Of a stretch of DNA of 7,379 nucleotides, positions 1 to 5,995 are shown piece after piece; position 1 is the first letter of the stretch; each line of letters opens with the position of its first letter. This stretch comes from Planctomycetaceae bacterium (GTDB taxonomy: Bacteria; Planctomycetota; Phycisphaerae; Phycisphaerales; SM1A02): positions 1 to 7,379 of the forward strand of contig CANJIC010000098.1 of the NCBI GenBank assembly GCA_947474205.1, written 5' to 3'. The position numbers and the translations under genes were made by a program. The notes below the pieces were generated by a model that was not told where the DNA came from, did no database searches, and worked only from the letters and a program-made list of their open reading frames with translations.

Positions 1-72
1 ATCCAACCGATAAAAAAAAACGTGGGGGTGAGCAATTGCAGCTGCATGTGAGTAATCTAGCCAAAGATCGCC

Positions 73-660
73 ATGAGAAATATCACCGTGTATTGTTCAA
101 GCAGTGTCAGCCTGGATATAAAGTTTATGGACGCCGCGCGCCTGCTTGGCCAAGAAATGGCGCGGCGCAACATGGCGCTGGTGTATGGCGGCGGAAGCAT
201 TGGTTTAATGGGGGAAATTGCGCGAACTATGAAGAGCGCGGGCGGCAAAGTGGTGGGCGTGATCACCAAAAGATTGCTGGACCTTGAGCAAGGCTACGAC
301 CAATGCGACGAACTGATTGTGGTGGACACCATGGCGCAGCGAAAAACATTAATGGCGCAGCGTGGCGACGCGTTCATTGCGCTGCCCGGTGGACTTGGAA
401 CATTTGAGGAGTTGTTCGAAGTGCTGGTGCAGCGGCAAGTGGGCGAGCATCGCAAGCCAATTGGCTTGGTGAATTTGGATGGCTACTACAACCCGCTCGT
501 AGGCTTGATCGATCACGGCATTGAGCACAAATTTATCAAACCCGCGGTGCATCATCTATTACATGTGCACGCCGATCCAATCAATGTGTTGGATGGAGTG
601 CTGAGCGCCGAGCCATTTGAAATTGATCCCGATCGATTTCTTCCTATGGGCAGCGGATGA
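73..660 (+). CDS. LOG-family (TIGR00730-type) nucleotide phosphoribohydrolase
   Basis: A 195-residue Rossmann-fold protein of the LOG / 'lysine decarboxylase-like' family. Characterised members release the free base from nucleoside 5'-monophosphates, including cytokinin riboside monophosphates; many bacterial members have no known physiological substrate. Visible family signatures are a glycine-rich loop YGGGSIGLMG (residues 38-47), the R-K pair in MAQRK (87-91), and the catalytic/phosphate-binding motif PGGLGTFEE (105-113) with its acidic pair E112-E113. Length is normal for the family and there is no signal peptide or membrane segment, so it should be cytoplasmic. The start is the first ATG after an in-frame TAG at 58-60; no convincing Shine-Dalgarno precedes it. 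Its TGA overlaps the next start in ATGA, implying translational coupling with the lpxI-like gene. The family call is firm; the substrate is not deducible. Confidence 0.93.
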   Translation: MRNITVYCSSSVSLDIKFMDAARLLGQEMARRNMALVYGGGSIGLMGEIARTMKSAGGKVVGVITKRLLDLEQGYDQCDELIVVDTMAQRKTLMAQRGDAFIALPGGLGTFEELFEVLVQRQVGEHRKPIGLVNLDGYYNPLVGLIDHGIEHKFIKPAVHHLLHVHADPINVLDGVLSAEPFEIDPDRFLPMGSG

Positions 661-1526
661 ATTCAACGCGCGCCAGTTTGCAACATGTACAAACACACTT
701 GCCGCCGCTGGGTTTGATCGCGGGCAATGGACAACTGCCGTTGCTGGTGGCGCGCGGAGCCAAGGCCGCGGGTAGACGCGTTGTGGCGGTTGGTTTGCGC
801 GATCAATTTGACGCGGCGTTGCCCGCGCTGTGCGATGAATTTTCTCAAGCTGGTTGGCTGCGAATGGGCAAGTGGATTCGCCTACTTCGACGCGCCGGCG
901 TGCATGAAGCCGTCATGGTGGGCGGCGTTTCCAAGCGGCGCATGCACGATCCATTGAAGTTGCTTCGGCAAATTCCAGATTTGCGCGCGCTCTGGCTGTG
1001 GTACCGTCGTCTGCGTCACGACCGCAGAAACGCCGCGGTTCTTGCGGCAGTTGCCGATGAATTGGCCAACTCAGGAGTTACCTTAATGGATTCAACAACC
1101 TACATCCAAGAGCATCTTGCCACGATTGGCGTCATGGGTTCCATCGCTCCAAGCGCCGCGCAACAAGCGGACATTGCGTTTGGTTGGCCAATTATTTCCC
1201 AAGTGTGCAAACTGGATGTTGGGCAAGCCATTGCCGTGCGCGACCGAGACACCATCGCCGTTGAAGCGGTTGAAGGAACAGACGCCATGATTGATCGCGC
1301 CAGCACGCTGTGTCGCGCGCGCGGTTGGACGCTGTTGAAAACTTCCAGCGACAACCATGATCGCCGCGCCGATGTGCCCACGGTTGGCGTGGCCACGATT
1401 GAGCGATTGGCCAAAGCGGGCGCAACATGTTTGGCCCTTGGCGTGGGCCGCGTCATTTTAATTGAGAAGCCACTTGTGATTGCCGCAGCCAATCGCCTTG
1501 GCGTGGCGGTTGTTGGCGTGGCCTAA
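657..1526 (+). CDS. lpxI: LpxI-type UDP-2,3-diacylglucosamine pyrophosphatase (DUF1009)
   Basis: A 289-residue protein matching LpxI, the peripheral enzyme that hydrolyses UDP-2,3-diacylglucosamine to lipid X plus UMP in lipid A synthesis, used by bacteria that lack LpxH. The N-terminal domain opens with LGLIAGNGQLP (residues 18-28) and carries GGVSKRRMHDP (89-99). The C-terminal domain has KLDVGQAIAV (185-194), EAVEGTDAMI (203-212) and the most conserved stretch DRRADVPTVG (235-244), whose acidic residues are the likely metal/catalytic site by analogy with the essential aspartate of Caulobacter LpxI. Length is slightly above the usual size of about 270-280 because of roughly 15 extra N-terminal residues. 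The ATG overlaps the upstream stop by four bases. The gene implies an outer membrane with lipid A. lpxA and lpxB, its neighbours in alphaproteobacteria, are not here; the partner is a LOG enzyme instead. Confidence 0.9.
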   Translation: MNSTRASLQHVQTHLPPLGLIAGNGQLPLLVARGAKAAGRRVVAVGLRDQFDAALPALCDEFSQAGWLRMGKWIRLLRRAGVHEAVMVGGVSKRRMHDPLKLLRQIPDLRALWLWYRRLRHDRRNAAVLAAVADELANSGVTLMDSTTYIQEHLATIGVMGSIAPSAAQQADIAFGWPIISQVCKLDVGQAIAVRDRDTIAVEAVEGTDAMIDRASTLCRARGWTLLKTSSDNHDRRADVPTVGVATIERLAKAGATCLALGVGRVILIEKPLVIAAANRLGVAVVGVA

Positions 1527-1556
1527 ACGCGCGCGCCGAAATGAAAGCACGCGTCA

Positions 1557-2225
1557 ATGAATGAGAAGGACAAAATCACGCGCGGCGCTGATGAACACAA
1601 GATTGAAAAAGAAAACGCGCCCGCTTGCGCAGCGGCGCAACCCGCGCTTGCCTCACGCGCAGGCTTGAAATTGCAACACGCGCTTGATACGTTTCCCGTG
1701 CAAGTGAAAGACGCAATTTGCGCTGATTTTGGCTGCAATATTGGTGGTTTCACAGATGTGCTGTTGCGCGCCGGCGCGCGCCAAGTGATCAGCATTGACA
1801 CGGGCTACGGAACGCTGGCGTGGCGACTGCGCAATGACGCGCGCGTGGTTGTGCGCGAGCGCACCAACGCCTTGTACGCCGATGTCACAGAGGGCGGCGT
1901 TGACATGGTGGTGATGGATTTGGCGTGGACGCAACAAAAACTTTCGGTGCCCGTGGCGCTGAAGTGGTTGCGCGGCGGCGGAAAAATAATTTCGTTGGTG
2001 AAGCCGCATTATGAGGTGGAAGGCGCGGAAAAAGAGTGGTTGAAAAATGGTTTTCTGGCGCACGAACATGTGCCCGCGGTGGTGGCGCGTGTGCGCGAAG
2101 CCATGCGCGCTCTTGGCGCACAAGTTCTTGCGGACACCGCATCACCTATCACTGGGGGCAAAAGTTCACGCCGCGCCGGCTCGCCTGGCAACATGGAATG
2201 GCTCATGTTGCTTGAAGCTCTATAA
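1557..2225 (+). CDS. TlyA/FtsJ-type SAM-dependent methyltransferase lacking the S4 domain
   Basis: A 222-residue protein resembling the catalytic half of TlyA, the 2'-O-methyltransferase of 16S/23S rRNA, and of FtsJ/RrmJ. Visible motifs: SRAGLKL (33-39); SAM-binding motif I with FGCNIGGFTD (58-67); DTGYGTLAWRLR (81-92); ERTNA (101-105); MDLAW (120-124); LVKPHYE (147-153); and GNMEWL (211-216). K38, D121, K149 and E214 line up with the K-D-K-E tetrad of this family, so activity is expected. The roughly 60-residue S4 RNA-binding domain that normally precedes the SRxGLKL motif in TlyA is absent: only a charged, Ala-rich tail of about 32 residues is present, and the preceding gene ends 30 bases upstream, leaving no room for it. 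The segment SPITGGKSSRRAGSPGN (196-212) carries a basic insertion relative to the usual SPITGPKGN. The substrate is probably RNA but unproven. No clear Shine-Dalgarno is seen. Confidence 0.85.
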   Translation: MNEKDKITRGADEHKIEKENAPACAAAQPALASRAGLKLQHALDTFPVQVKDAICADFGCNIGGFTDVLLRAGARQVISIDTGYGTLAWRLRNDARVVVRERTNALYADVTEGGVDMVVMDLAWTQQKLSVPVALKWLRGGGKIISLVKPHYEVEGAEKEWLKNGFLAHEHVPAVVARVREAMRALGAQVLADTASPITGGKSSRRAGSPGNMEWLMLLEAL

Positions 2226-2343
2226 GCGTTGCACACGACGCATGACTGGGTGTATCAATAGATGCATCGGTGTAAAATCAACCAGGACAGAATGTGTTGA
2301 ATTCTCTCTTGGACGCGAAAAAATCAATGAACTTTTTCAGCAT

Positions 2344-2382
2344 AAATTTGCGCTATTTCAGCGCAAAATTTCCTTCGGAAAT
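2344..2382 (+). terminator. Tandem hairpins, possible weak terminator of the upstream operon
   Basis: TTTGCGCT (2347-2354) pairs perfectly with AGCGCAAA (2360-2367) around the five-base loop ATTTC. Past a single bulged A, AAA (2344-2346) extends the stem with TTT (2369-2371). A second stem, ATTTCC (2368-2373) with GGAAAT (2377-2382), follows and shares bases 2368-2371, so the outer pairs of the two compete. Only three T residues follow the first stem, so it is a poor intrinsic terminator by enteric rules. It lies about 120 bases after the methyltransferase stop. It could also be a binding site or mRNA-stabilising structure. Confidence 0.35.
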
Positions 2383-2418
2383 AAGGCATGCGGATGCTCG
2401 TGCGGGCGCATTTTCGAC

Positions 2419-2424
2419 TAGAAT
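2419..2424 (+). promoter_or_regulatory. Possible gyrA promoter -10 box (TAGAAT)
   Basis: TAGAAT at 2419-2424 differs from the sigma-70 TATAAT consensus at one position and is downstream of the hairpins. No recognisable -35 hexamer lies 16-18 bases upstream (bases 2395-2402 read roughly tgctcgtg). If used, it would give a gyrA leader of about 110 bases that includes the 12-base repeats. The assignment rests on one hexamer only. Confidence 0.27.
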
Positions 2425-2435
2425 AAACGCTTGAA

Positions 2436-2495
2436 TTGCGTCCCTAAATTCGTGCCTGATTTCGTGCTTCGATCTGTCCCAATTTGTGTCCCAAT
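2436..2495 (+). repeat. Degenerate 12-base tandem repeat, five units, upstream of gyrA
   Basis: The stretch can be written as five consecutive 12-mers: ttgcgtccctaa, attcgtgcctga, tttcgtgcttcg, atctgtcccaat and ttgtgtcccaat. All five share GT at positions 5-6 and C at position 8. The core ttcgtgc recurs exactly 12 bases apart (2449 and 2461), as does tgtcccaat (2475 and 2487). The two following 12-mers share gaYgtcg in a slightly shifted register. It is non-coding and within about 105 bases of the gyrA start. The function is unknown: possible multi-site operator or leader structure, or a chance slippage product. Confidence 0.45.
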
Positions 2496-2513
2496 GATGT
2501 CGTTCACGACGTC
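2496..2513. promoter_or_regulatory. 18-base dyad just upstream of gyrA, possible operator or leader hairpin
   Basis: GATGTCGTT (2496-2504) faces CACGACGTC (2505-2513), whose reverse complement is GACGTCGTG; seven of nine positions match. In RNA the T-G pair at 2498/2511 would still form a wobble, so the element can also fold as a short hairpin. It ends 27 bases before the gyrA ATG, a reasonable place for an operator or a translation-controlling structure. Confidence 0.35.
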
Positions 2514-2540
2514 GCACTTGCCATTGCAGAAATTACACAC

Positions 2541-5180
2541 ATGAGTGAACCAACTCCAGCCACACCCGCGCCAATTGATCATGTTGTTGAAATGCCTATT
2601 GAGCAGGAGTTGCACACCAGCTACTTGACCTACGCCATGAGCACCATCATGGACCGCGCGCTGCCCGATGTGCGCGATGGTTTGAAGCCAAGTCAGCGGC
2701 GCATTTTGGTGGCTATGCATGACCTTAATCTCACGCCTGGACGCAAGCACATCAAGTGCGCGAAGATTTGCGGCGATACCAGCGGCAACTATCACCCGCA
2801 CGGCGAGAGCGTGATTTATCCAACGCTTGTGAATTTGGGACAAGTGTGGAAGACGCGTTACTTGCTCATTGACAAGCAAGGAAACTTTGGATCCATCGAG
2901 GGCGATCCACCAGCCGCCATGCGTTACACCGAAGCGCGCATGACCGCGCCGGCCACCGCCATGCTGGAAGATTTGGACAAGGAAACAGTTGATTTCAAGG
3001 CGAATTACGACGAACGCTTGCAAGAGCCAACCGTTCTTCCAGCGCGCTTTCCAAACTTGCTGGTCAATGGAAGTTCGGGCATTGCCGTGGGCATGGCCAG
3101 CAGCATGCCGCCGCACAATCTCAGCGAGGCCTGCGACGCCATTGTGAAGATGATCGACAATCCAAACATTAGTTTGGAAGAACTCATGCGCGTGTTGCCT
3201 GGTCCAGATTTTCCGACCGGCGGAATTTTAATTGGTCGCCGTGGAATTGTGGAGGCCTACACCTCTGGCCGCGGCAAAGTCACATTGCGCGGTCGCGTGC
3301 ATGTGGCCAAGGAAGGCGGCCGCGACGCCATCATCATTGATGAGATTCCATATCAAGTTGTACAATCCAATTTGATTGAGAAGATTGTCATCGCCAGTCG
3401 AGAGGGACGCATTCCCGACATCGCCGACGTGCGCAATCACTCCGGCCGCGACGCGCAAACGCGCGTTGTGGTGGTGCTGAAAAAAGGCGCGGACCCCGCG
3501 ATTGTTGAGAAGCAACTGTATGAATACACGCCGCTGCAGAGCACCTTCTCCATTATCAACATTGCGTTGGTGAACCACCAGCCGCGCACGTTGGGCGTTC
3601 GGCAAATTATTCAGTGCCACATTGACCACCGAAAAGAGGTCATTCGCCGCAGAACTGGCTTCCTTTTGCGACAAGCCAAGCAGCAGGCGCATCGCTTAGA
3701 AGGTTTGATTTACGCGGTGTGCGACATTGATGAAGTCATTCGCATCATCCGTGAAAGCCGCGAGCGCGAGGAGGCCATTCTTAGCCTTATGCAGCACGCG
3801 TTCCGCATCACGACGGATCATCGCTACGCCCCGCTTATTCCCCAGCGCGTCGCCGAGGCTTCGCGCGTTGGTGATGGCGCGCTGCTGACGCGCGTGCAGG
3901 CCGATGCCATTGGCGCCATGCGGCTTATTCAACTGGTTGGCCTTGAAGTGGAAAAACTCGCCGCCGAATTTAGCAAGGTGCTTGAGGACATTGACGGACT
4001 TGAATCTATTTTGGCGGACGAGAAGCGCGTGCTTGATATTGTGCGCGAGGACGTGCTTGAGCTGAAGGAAAAGTTTGGCGACGAGCGGCGCACCGCCATT
4101 GAGCAAGGTGAGGCCGAAGACTTTGAAATGGCCGATCTTATTCCTGAGCACGAAGTGGTGGTCACCATTTCGCACGCGGGTTGGGTCAAGCGATTGCCAG
4201 CCGATGCCTATCGAACGCAAGGTCGCGGCGGCGTTGGCGTGCGTGGCAGCGACGCCAAAGATGGCGACTTCATTGAGCAAATTTTCACCGGCTCCAGCCA
4301 CGACGATCTGTTGTGTTTCACCACAACTGGCCGTGTTTTCCGCATGAAAACATGGCAAATTCCAGAAATGTCGCGCACCTCAAAGGGCCGCGCCATTCAG
4401 AACTTGATCGAGTTGCGCGACGGTGAAACCGTGCAGACATTCCTGTCCGTGTCCAACTTTGAAACGCGCGAAGATTTTCTATTCTTTGTCACGCGCGAAG
4501 GCCGCGTGAAGCGCACCGCGCTGCAGGAATTCCGCAACGTGAACAAAAGTGGAATCATCGCCTTGAAATTGAATGACAACGATCACTTGGTCAATGTGCT
4601 TTTAACCAGTGGCACCAACGATGTGTTGCTGGCCACGGCGCAAGGACTTGCCATTCGCTTTGATGAGAACGACGCGCGCGTGATGGGCCGCGCCACTGCC
4701 GGCGTGACCGGTATGAACTTGCGCGATGATGACTACATTGTTGGCGCGGTTCGCTGCGACCCGAACATGGATTTGTTAACCGCCACCGTGAATGGCTTCG
4801 GCAAGCGCACCGCGCTCACCGAATACATGGTGCAAGAAGAAGATGGATCCATGCGTTGTCAAAGCCGCGGCGGCAAGGGTCGCTACGACATCAAGACCGA
4901 GGGCCGCAACGGTCTTGTGGTTTCGGTGCGCGCGGTCACCGAAGCCGATCAACTAATGTTGCTTTCCAAAGAGGGCATGGTGGTGCGCATTCCAGCCACG
5001 GCCATTAGCCAAATTGGCCGAAACACCATGGGCGTACGCATTATGCGCCTAGGCGAGGGCGATGCGCTGATGGGCGTGGCCTTGGTGGCCGAAGTGGATG
5101 AGACCACTGCGCCAAGCGACATTCCACCAATGGATGCGCCTCCAGAAATGCTTCCAGAAGCCCCGCCAGAAGCCAAGTAA
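2541..5180 (+). CDS. gyrA: DNA gyrase subunit A
   Basis: GyrA is the breakage-reunion subunit of the A2B2 gyrase that introduces negative supercoils; it is cytoplasmic. The 879-residue product is full length (E. coli 875). The N-terminal domain begins with SYLTYAMSTIMDRALPDVRDGLKPSQRR (27-54), the catalytic pair is R128-Y129 in AAMRYTE, and LVNGSSGIAVGMA (174-186) follows. A long helical coiled-coil arm occupies about 360-520, and a C-terminal six-bladed pinwheel covers about 537-850, followed by an acidic Pro-rich tail. The position equivalent to E. coli S83 is S90, but the D87 equivalent is P94. The canonical GyrA box in blade 1 reads QGRGGVG (560-566), while a better match, QSRGGKG (774-780), is in blade 5. 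I start at ATG 2541 because earlier in-frame codons offer only a TTG (2484) and non-family residues. GyrB is not adjacent. ParC is an alternative name, but the near-E. coli-GyrA length and six blades favour GyrA. Confidence 0.95.
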   Translation: MSEPTPATPAPIDHVVEMPIEQELHTSYLTYAMSTIMDRALPDVRDGLKPSQRRILVAMHDLNLTPGRKHIKCAKICGDTSGNYHPHGESVIYPTLVNLGQVWKTRYLLIDKQGNFGSIEGDPPAAMRYTEARMTAPATAMLEDLDKETVDFKANYDERLQEPTVLPARFPNLLVNGSSGIAVGMASSMPPHNLSEACDAIVKMIDNPNISLEELMRVLPGPDFPTGGILIGRRGIVEAYTSGRGKVTLRGRVHVAKEGGRDAIIIDEIPYQVVQSNLIEKIVIASREGRIPDIADVRNHSGRDAQTRVVVVLKKGADPAIVEKQLYEYTPLQSTFSIINIALVNHQPRTLGVRQIIQCHIDHRKEVIRRRTGFLLRQAKQQAHRLEGLIYAVCDIDEVIRIIRESREREEAILSLMQHAFRITTDHRYAPLIPQRVAEASRVGDGALLTRVQADAIGAMRLIQLVGLEVEKLAAEFSKVLEDIDGLESILADEKRVLDIVREDVLELKEKFGDERRTAIEQGEAEDFEMADLIPEHEVVVTISHAGWVKRLPADAYRTQGRGGVGVRGSDAKDGDFIEQIFTGSSHDDLLCFTTTGRVFRMKTWQIPEMSRTSKGRAIQNLIELRDGETVQTFLSVSNFETREDFLFFVTREGRVKRTALQEFRNVNKSGIIALKLNDNDHLVNVLLTSGTNDVLLATAQGLAIRFDENDARVMGRATAGVTGMNLRDDDYIVGAVRCDPNMDLLTATVNGFGKRTALTEYMVQEEDGSMRCQSRGGKGRYDIKTEGRNGLVVSVRAVTEADQLMLLSKEGMVVRIPATAISQIGRNTMGVRIMRLGEGDALMGVALVAEVDETTAPSDIPPMDAPPEMLPEAPPEAK

Positions 5181-5209
5181 ATCCTCACTGAAACACAACC
5201 AAACTTGGC

Positions 5210-5215
5210 TACTAT
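5210..5215 (+). promoter_or_regulatory. Possible -10 box giving a leaderless STAS-exbD-tonB transcript
   Basis: TACTAT lies exactly six bases before the STAS start codon, so transcription beginning at the normal +1 distance would start on the A of the ATG at 5222. No Shine-Dalgarno is present before that ATG, which fits leaderless initiation. A clear -35 element is absent (about 5187-5192 reads actgaa). The gap after gyrA is only 41 bases with no terminator hairpin, so read-through from gyrA is equally possible. Confidence 0.25.
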
Positions 5216-5221
5216 TCACGC

Positions 5222-5566
5222 ATGTCAATTACCGAATGGTCCGAAGATGTGTTGTTGGTTGATCTCTTTCCAGAGCCGTTGCTATCGGAAGACTTGCAGC
5301 AACTTTTGCTTGCCATAGATGGACCAGGCGCCGCGGCCAAGCATGTCATTCTTGATTTTCAACAAGTCAACGGACTGACCTCCAGCAACATCGCCGCCAT
5401 GCTGCGCGTTCGCAAGCGCGTGCTGCAACAAAAGCGGCGCCTGTTTATTTGCGCGGTGAACGATCGTGTGTGGAGCATCTTCATGACCGCGGGCTTGGAC
5501 GATGTGTTTGAAACTTCAGCCGAAGTTTCCACCGCCTTGGCCAGCGTGCAATTGGGAATTGAATAA
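5222..5566 (+). CDS. STAS-domain protein (anti-sigma-factor-antagonist-like)
   Basis: A 114-residue single-domain cytoplasmic protein with the STAS pattern: an N-terminal strand (VLLVDLFPEPL, 10-20), a central strand and loop VILDFQQVNGLTSSNIAAML (42-61), a helix of basic residues (62-73), strand LFICAVND (74-81), and a last helix with IFMTAGLDDVFETSAEVSTAL (86-106). In SpoIIAA-type proteins the first serine of the SS pair in the loop is phosphorylated by a partner kinase; S54 (T53-S54-S55) occupies that place, so phospho-switching is possible but not shown. It ends three bases before the ExbD-like gene, indicating one operon. No kinase, phosphatase or sigma factor is present in the window. 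An alternative is a MlaB-like STAS subunit of a membrane complex. The family is fairly sure; the role is not. Confidence 0.8.
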   Translation: MSITEWSEDVLLVDLFPEPLLSEDLQQLLLAIDGPGAAAKHVILDFQQVNGLTSSNIAAMLRVRKRVLQQKRRLFICAVNDRVWSIFMTAGLDDVFETSAEVSTALASVQLGIE

Positions 5567-5569
5567 GCA

Positions 5570-5995
5570 ATGCGCCGCATTCGTCGTGATCCACCGGAGG
5601 CTCGCATTGAGCTGAATCCGCTTATTGATCTCATGACATTCTTGTTGACCTTCTTTATTTACGCCGTTGTCATGATGGTGCGCGTGGATTTGGTGCCCAT
5701 GGATTTGAAGCAATTTGCAAGTGGAAAGCCAGCAAAACCAGCTACGGCCGCCACCATTAGCGTGTTGCGTACGGGCAAGATTTTTTTCAACAAAGAAGAA
5801 GTTGAAATGAAAGATGTTGAAGTGAAAGTGCGCGAGGCCAAAGCCGCCGACCCAAAGACGGTTGTGTATTTGGCCATTGAAGACGGTCAAGGCGTGACCG
5901 ACCGCGCGCCCATTTTGCAGGACTTGTGGGACCGCCTGCAAGATGAGGGCGTGAACATTCAATTGGTTGGTGGCGCCAAAGCCAGCACAAAGTAA
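5570..5995 (+). CDS. ExbD/TolR-family biopolymer transport protein
   Basis: A 141-residue protein with the ExbD/TolR layout: a short basic cytoplasmic N-terminus (MRRIRRD), one transmembrane helix at about 17-38, and a periplasmic domain to the end. D20 in NPLIDLM occupies the place of the proton-relay aspartate in the xPLxDxM motif of ExbD (E. coli D25), so it should take part in proton-motive-force harvesting. The periplasmic part has the expected beta-alpha pattern, with ISVLRTGKIFFNKEEV (64-79), VVYLAIEDGQG (98-108) and a helix ILQDLWDRLQDEGVNIQLVG (115-134). It would normally work with an ExbB/TolQ/MotA-type channel protein, which is not seen nearby. The start ATG is three bases after the STAS stop, and its TAA overlaps the next ATG by one base (TAATG). 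No Shine-Dalgarno is visible, so coupling is likely. Confidence 0.87.
   Translation: MRRIRRDPPEARIELNPLIDLMTFLLTFFIYAVVMMVRVDLVPMDLKQFASGKPAKPATAATISVLRTGKIFFNKEEVEMKDVEVKVREAKAADPKTVVYLAIEDGQGVTDRAPILQDLWDRLQDEGVNIQLVGGAKASTK

Larger units (their letters stand above)
2226..2540. other. 315-base intergenic region before gyrA
   Basis: This is the only long gap between genes. No convincing protein is encoded. A frame joined to gyrA could begin at a TTG at 2484, but it adds 19 unremarkable residues. From left to right the region holds about 115 bases with no recognisable element, a hairpin pair at 2344-2382, a TAGAAT box at 2419-2424, a degenerate 12-base tandem repeat at 2436-2495 and a dyad at 2496-2513. 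The left half probably contains the end of the lpxI-operon transcript and the right half the gyrA leader. Confidence 0.6.

Noticed and set aside
3..287. Frame open from the left edge through the LOG start, possibly the end of an upstream gene
   Set aside because: It overlaps more than 200 bases of a well-conserved gene and its translation looks random; it probably only reflects lack of stops.
1526..1556. ACGCG ... CGCGT inverted pair between lpxI and the methyltransferase gene
   Set aside because: Five-base stem with a long loop in a CG-alternating background and no T run; GCGC/CGCG words are abundant throughout the window.
1541..1564. Seven-codon mini-ORF (ATG at 1541, TGA at 1562-1564) overlapping the methyltransferase start
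   Set aside because: A coupling peptide is possible, but such short frames arise easily by chance and there is no ribosome site before it.
2484..2540. TTG start giving gyrA 19 extra residues
   Set aside because: The extension lies in the repeat and dyad region, is not gyrase-like, and ATG 2541 followed by a short Pro-rich tail gives the usual GyrA length.
2418..3116. 232-codon open frame on the - strand over the gyrA start
   Set aside because: It is antisense to the conserved gyrA N-terminus, its translation has no recognisable fold, and open antisense frames are expected from the codon bias here.
3696..4358. 220-codon open frame on the - strand inside gyrA
   Set aside because: It lies wholly opposite conserved gyrase coil and blade-1 sequence and its translation is not protein-family-like.
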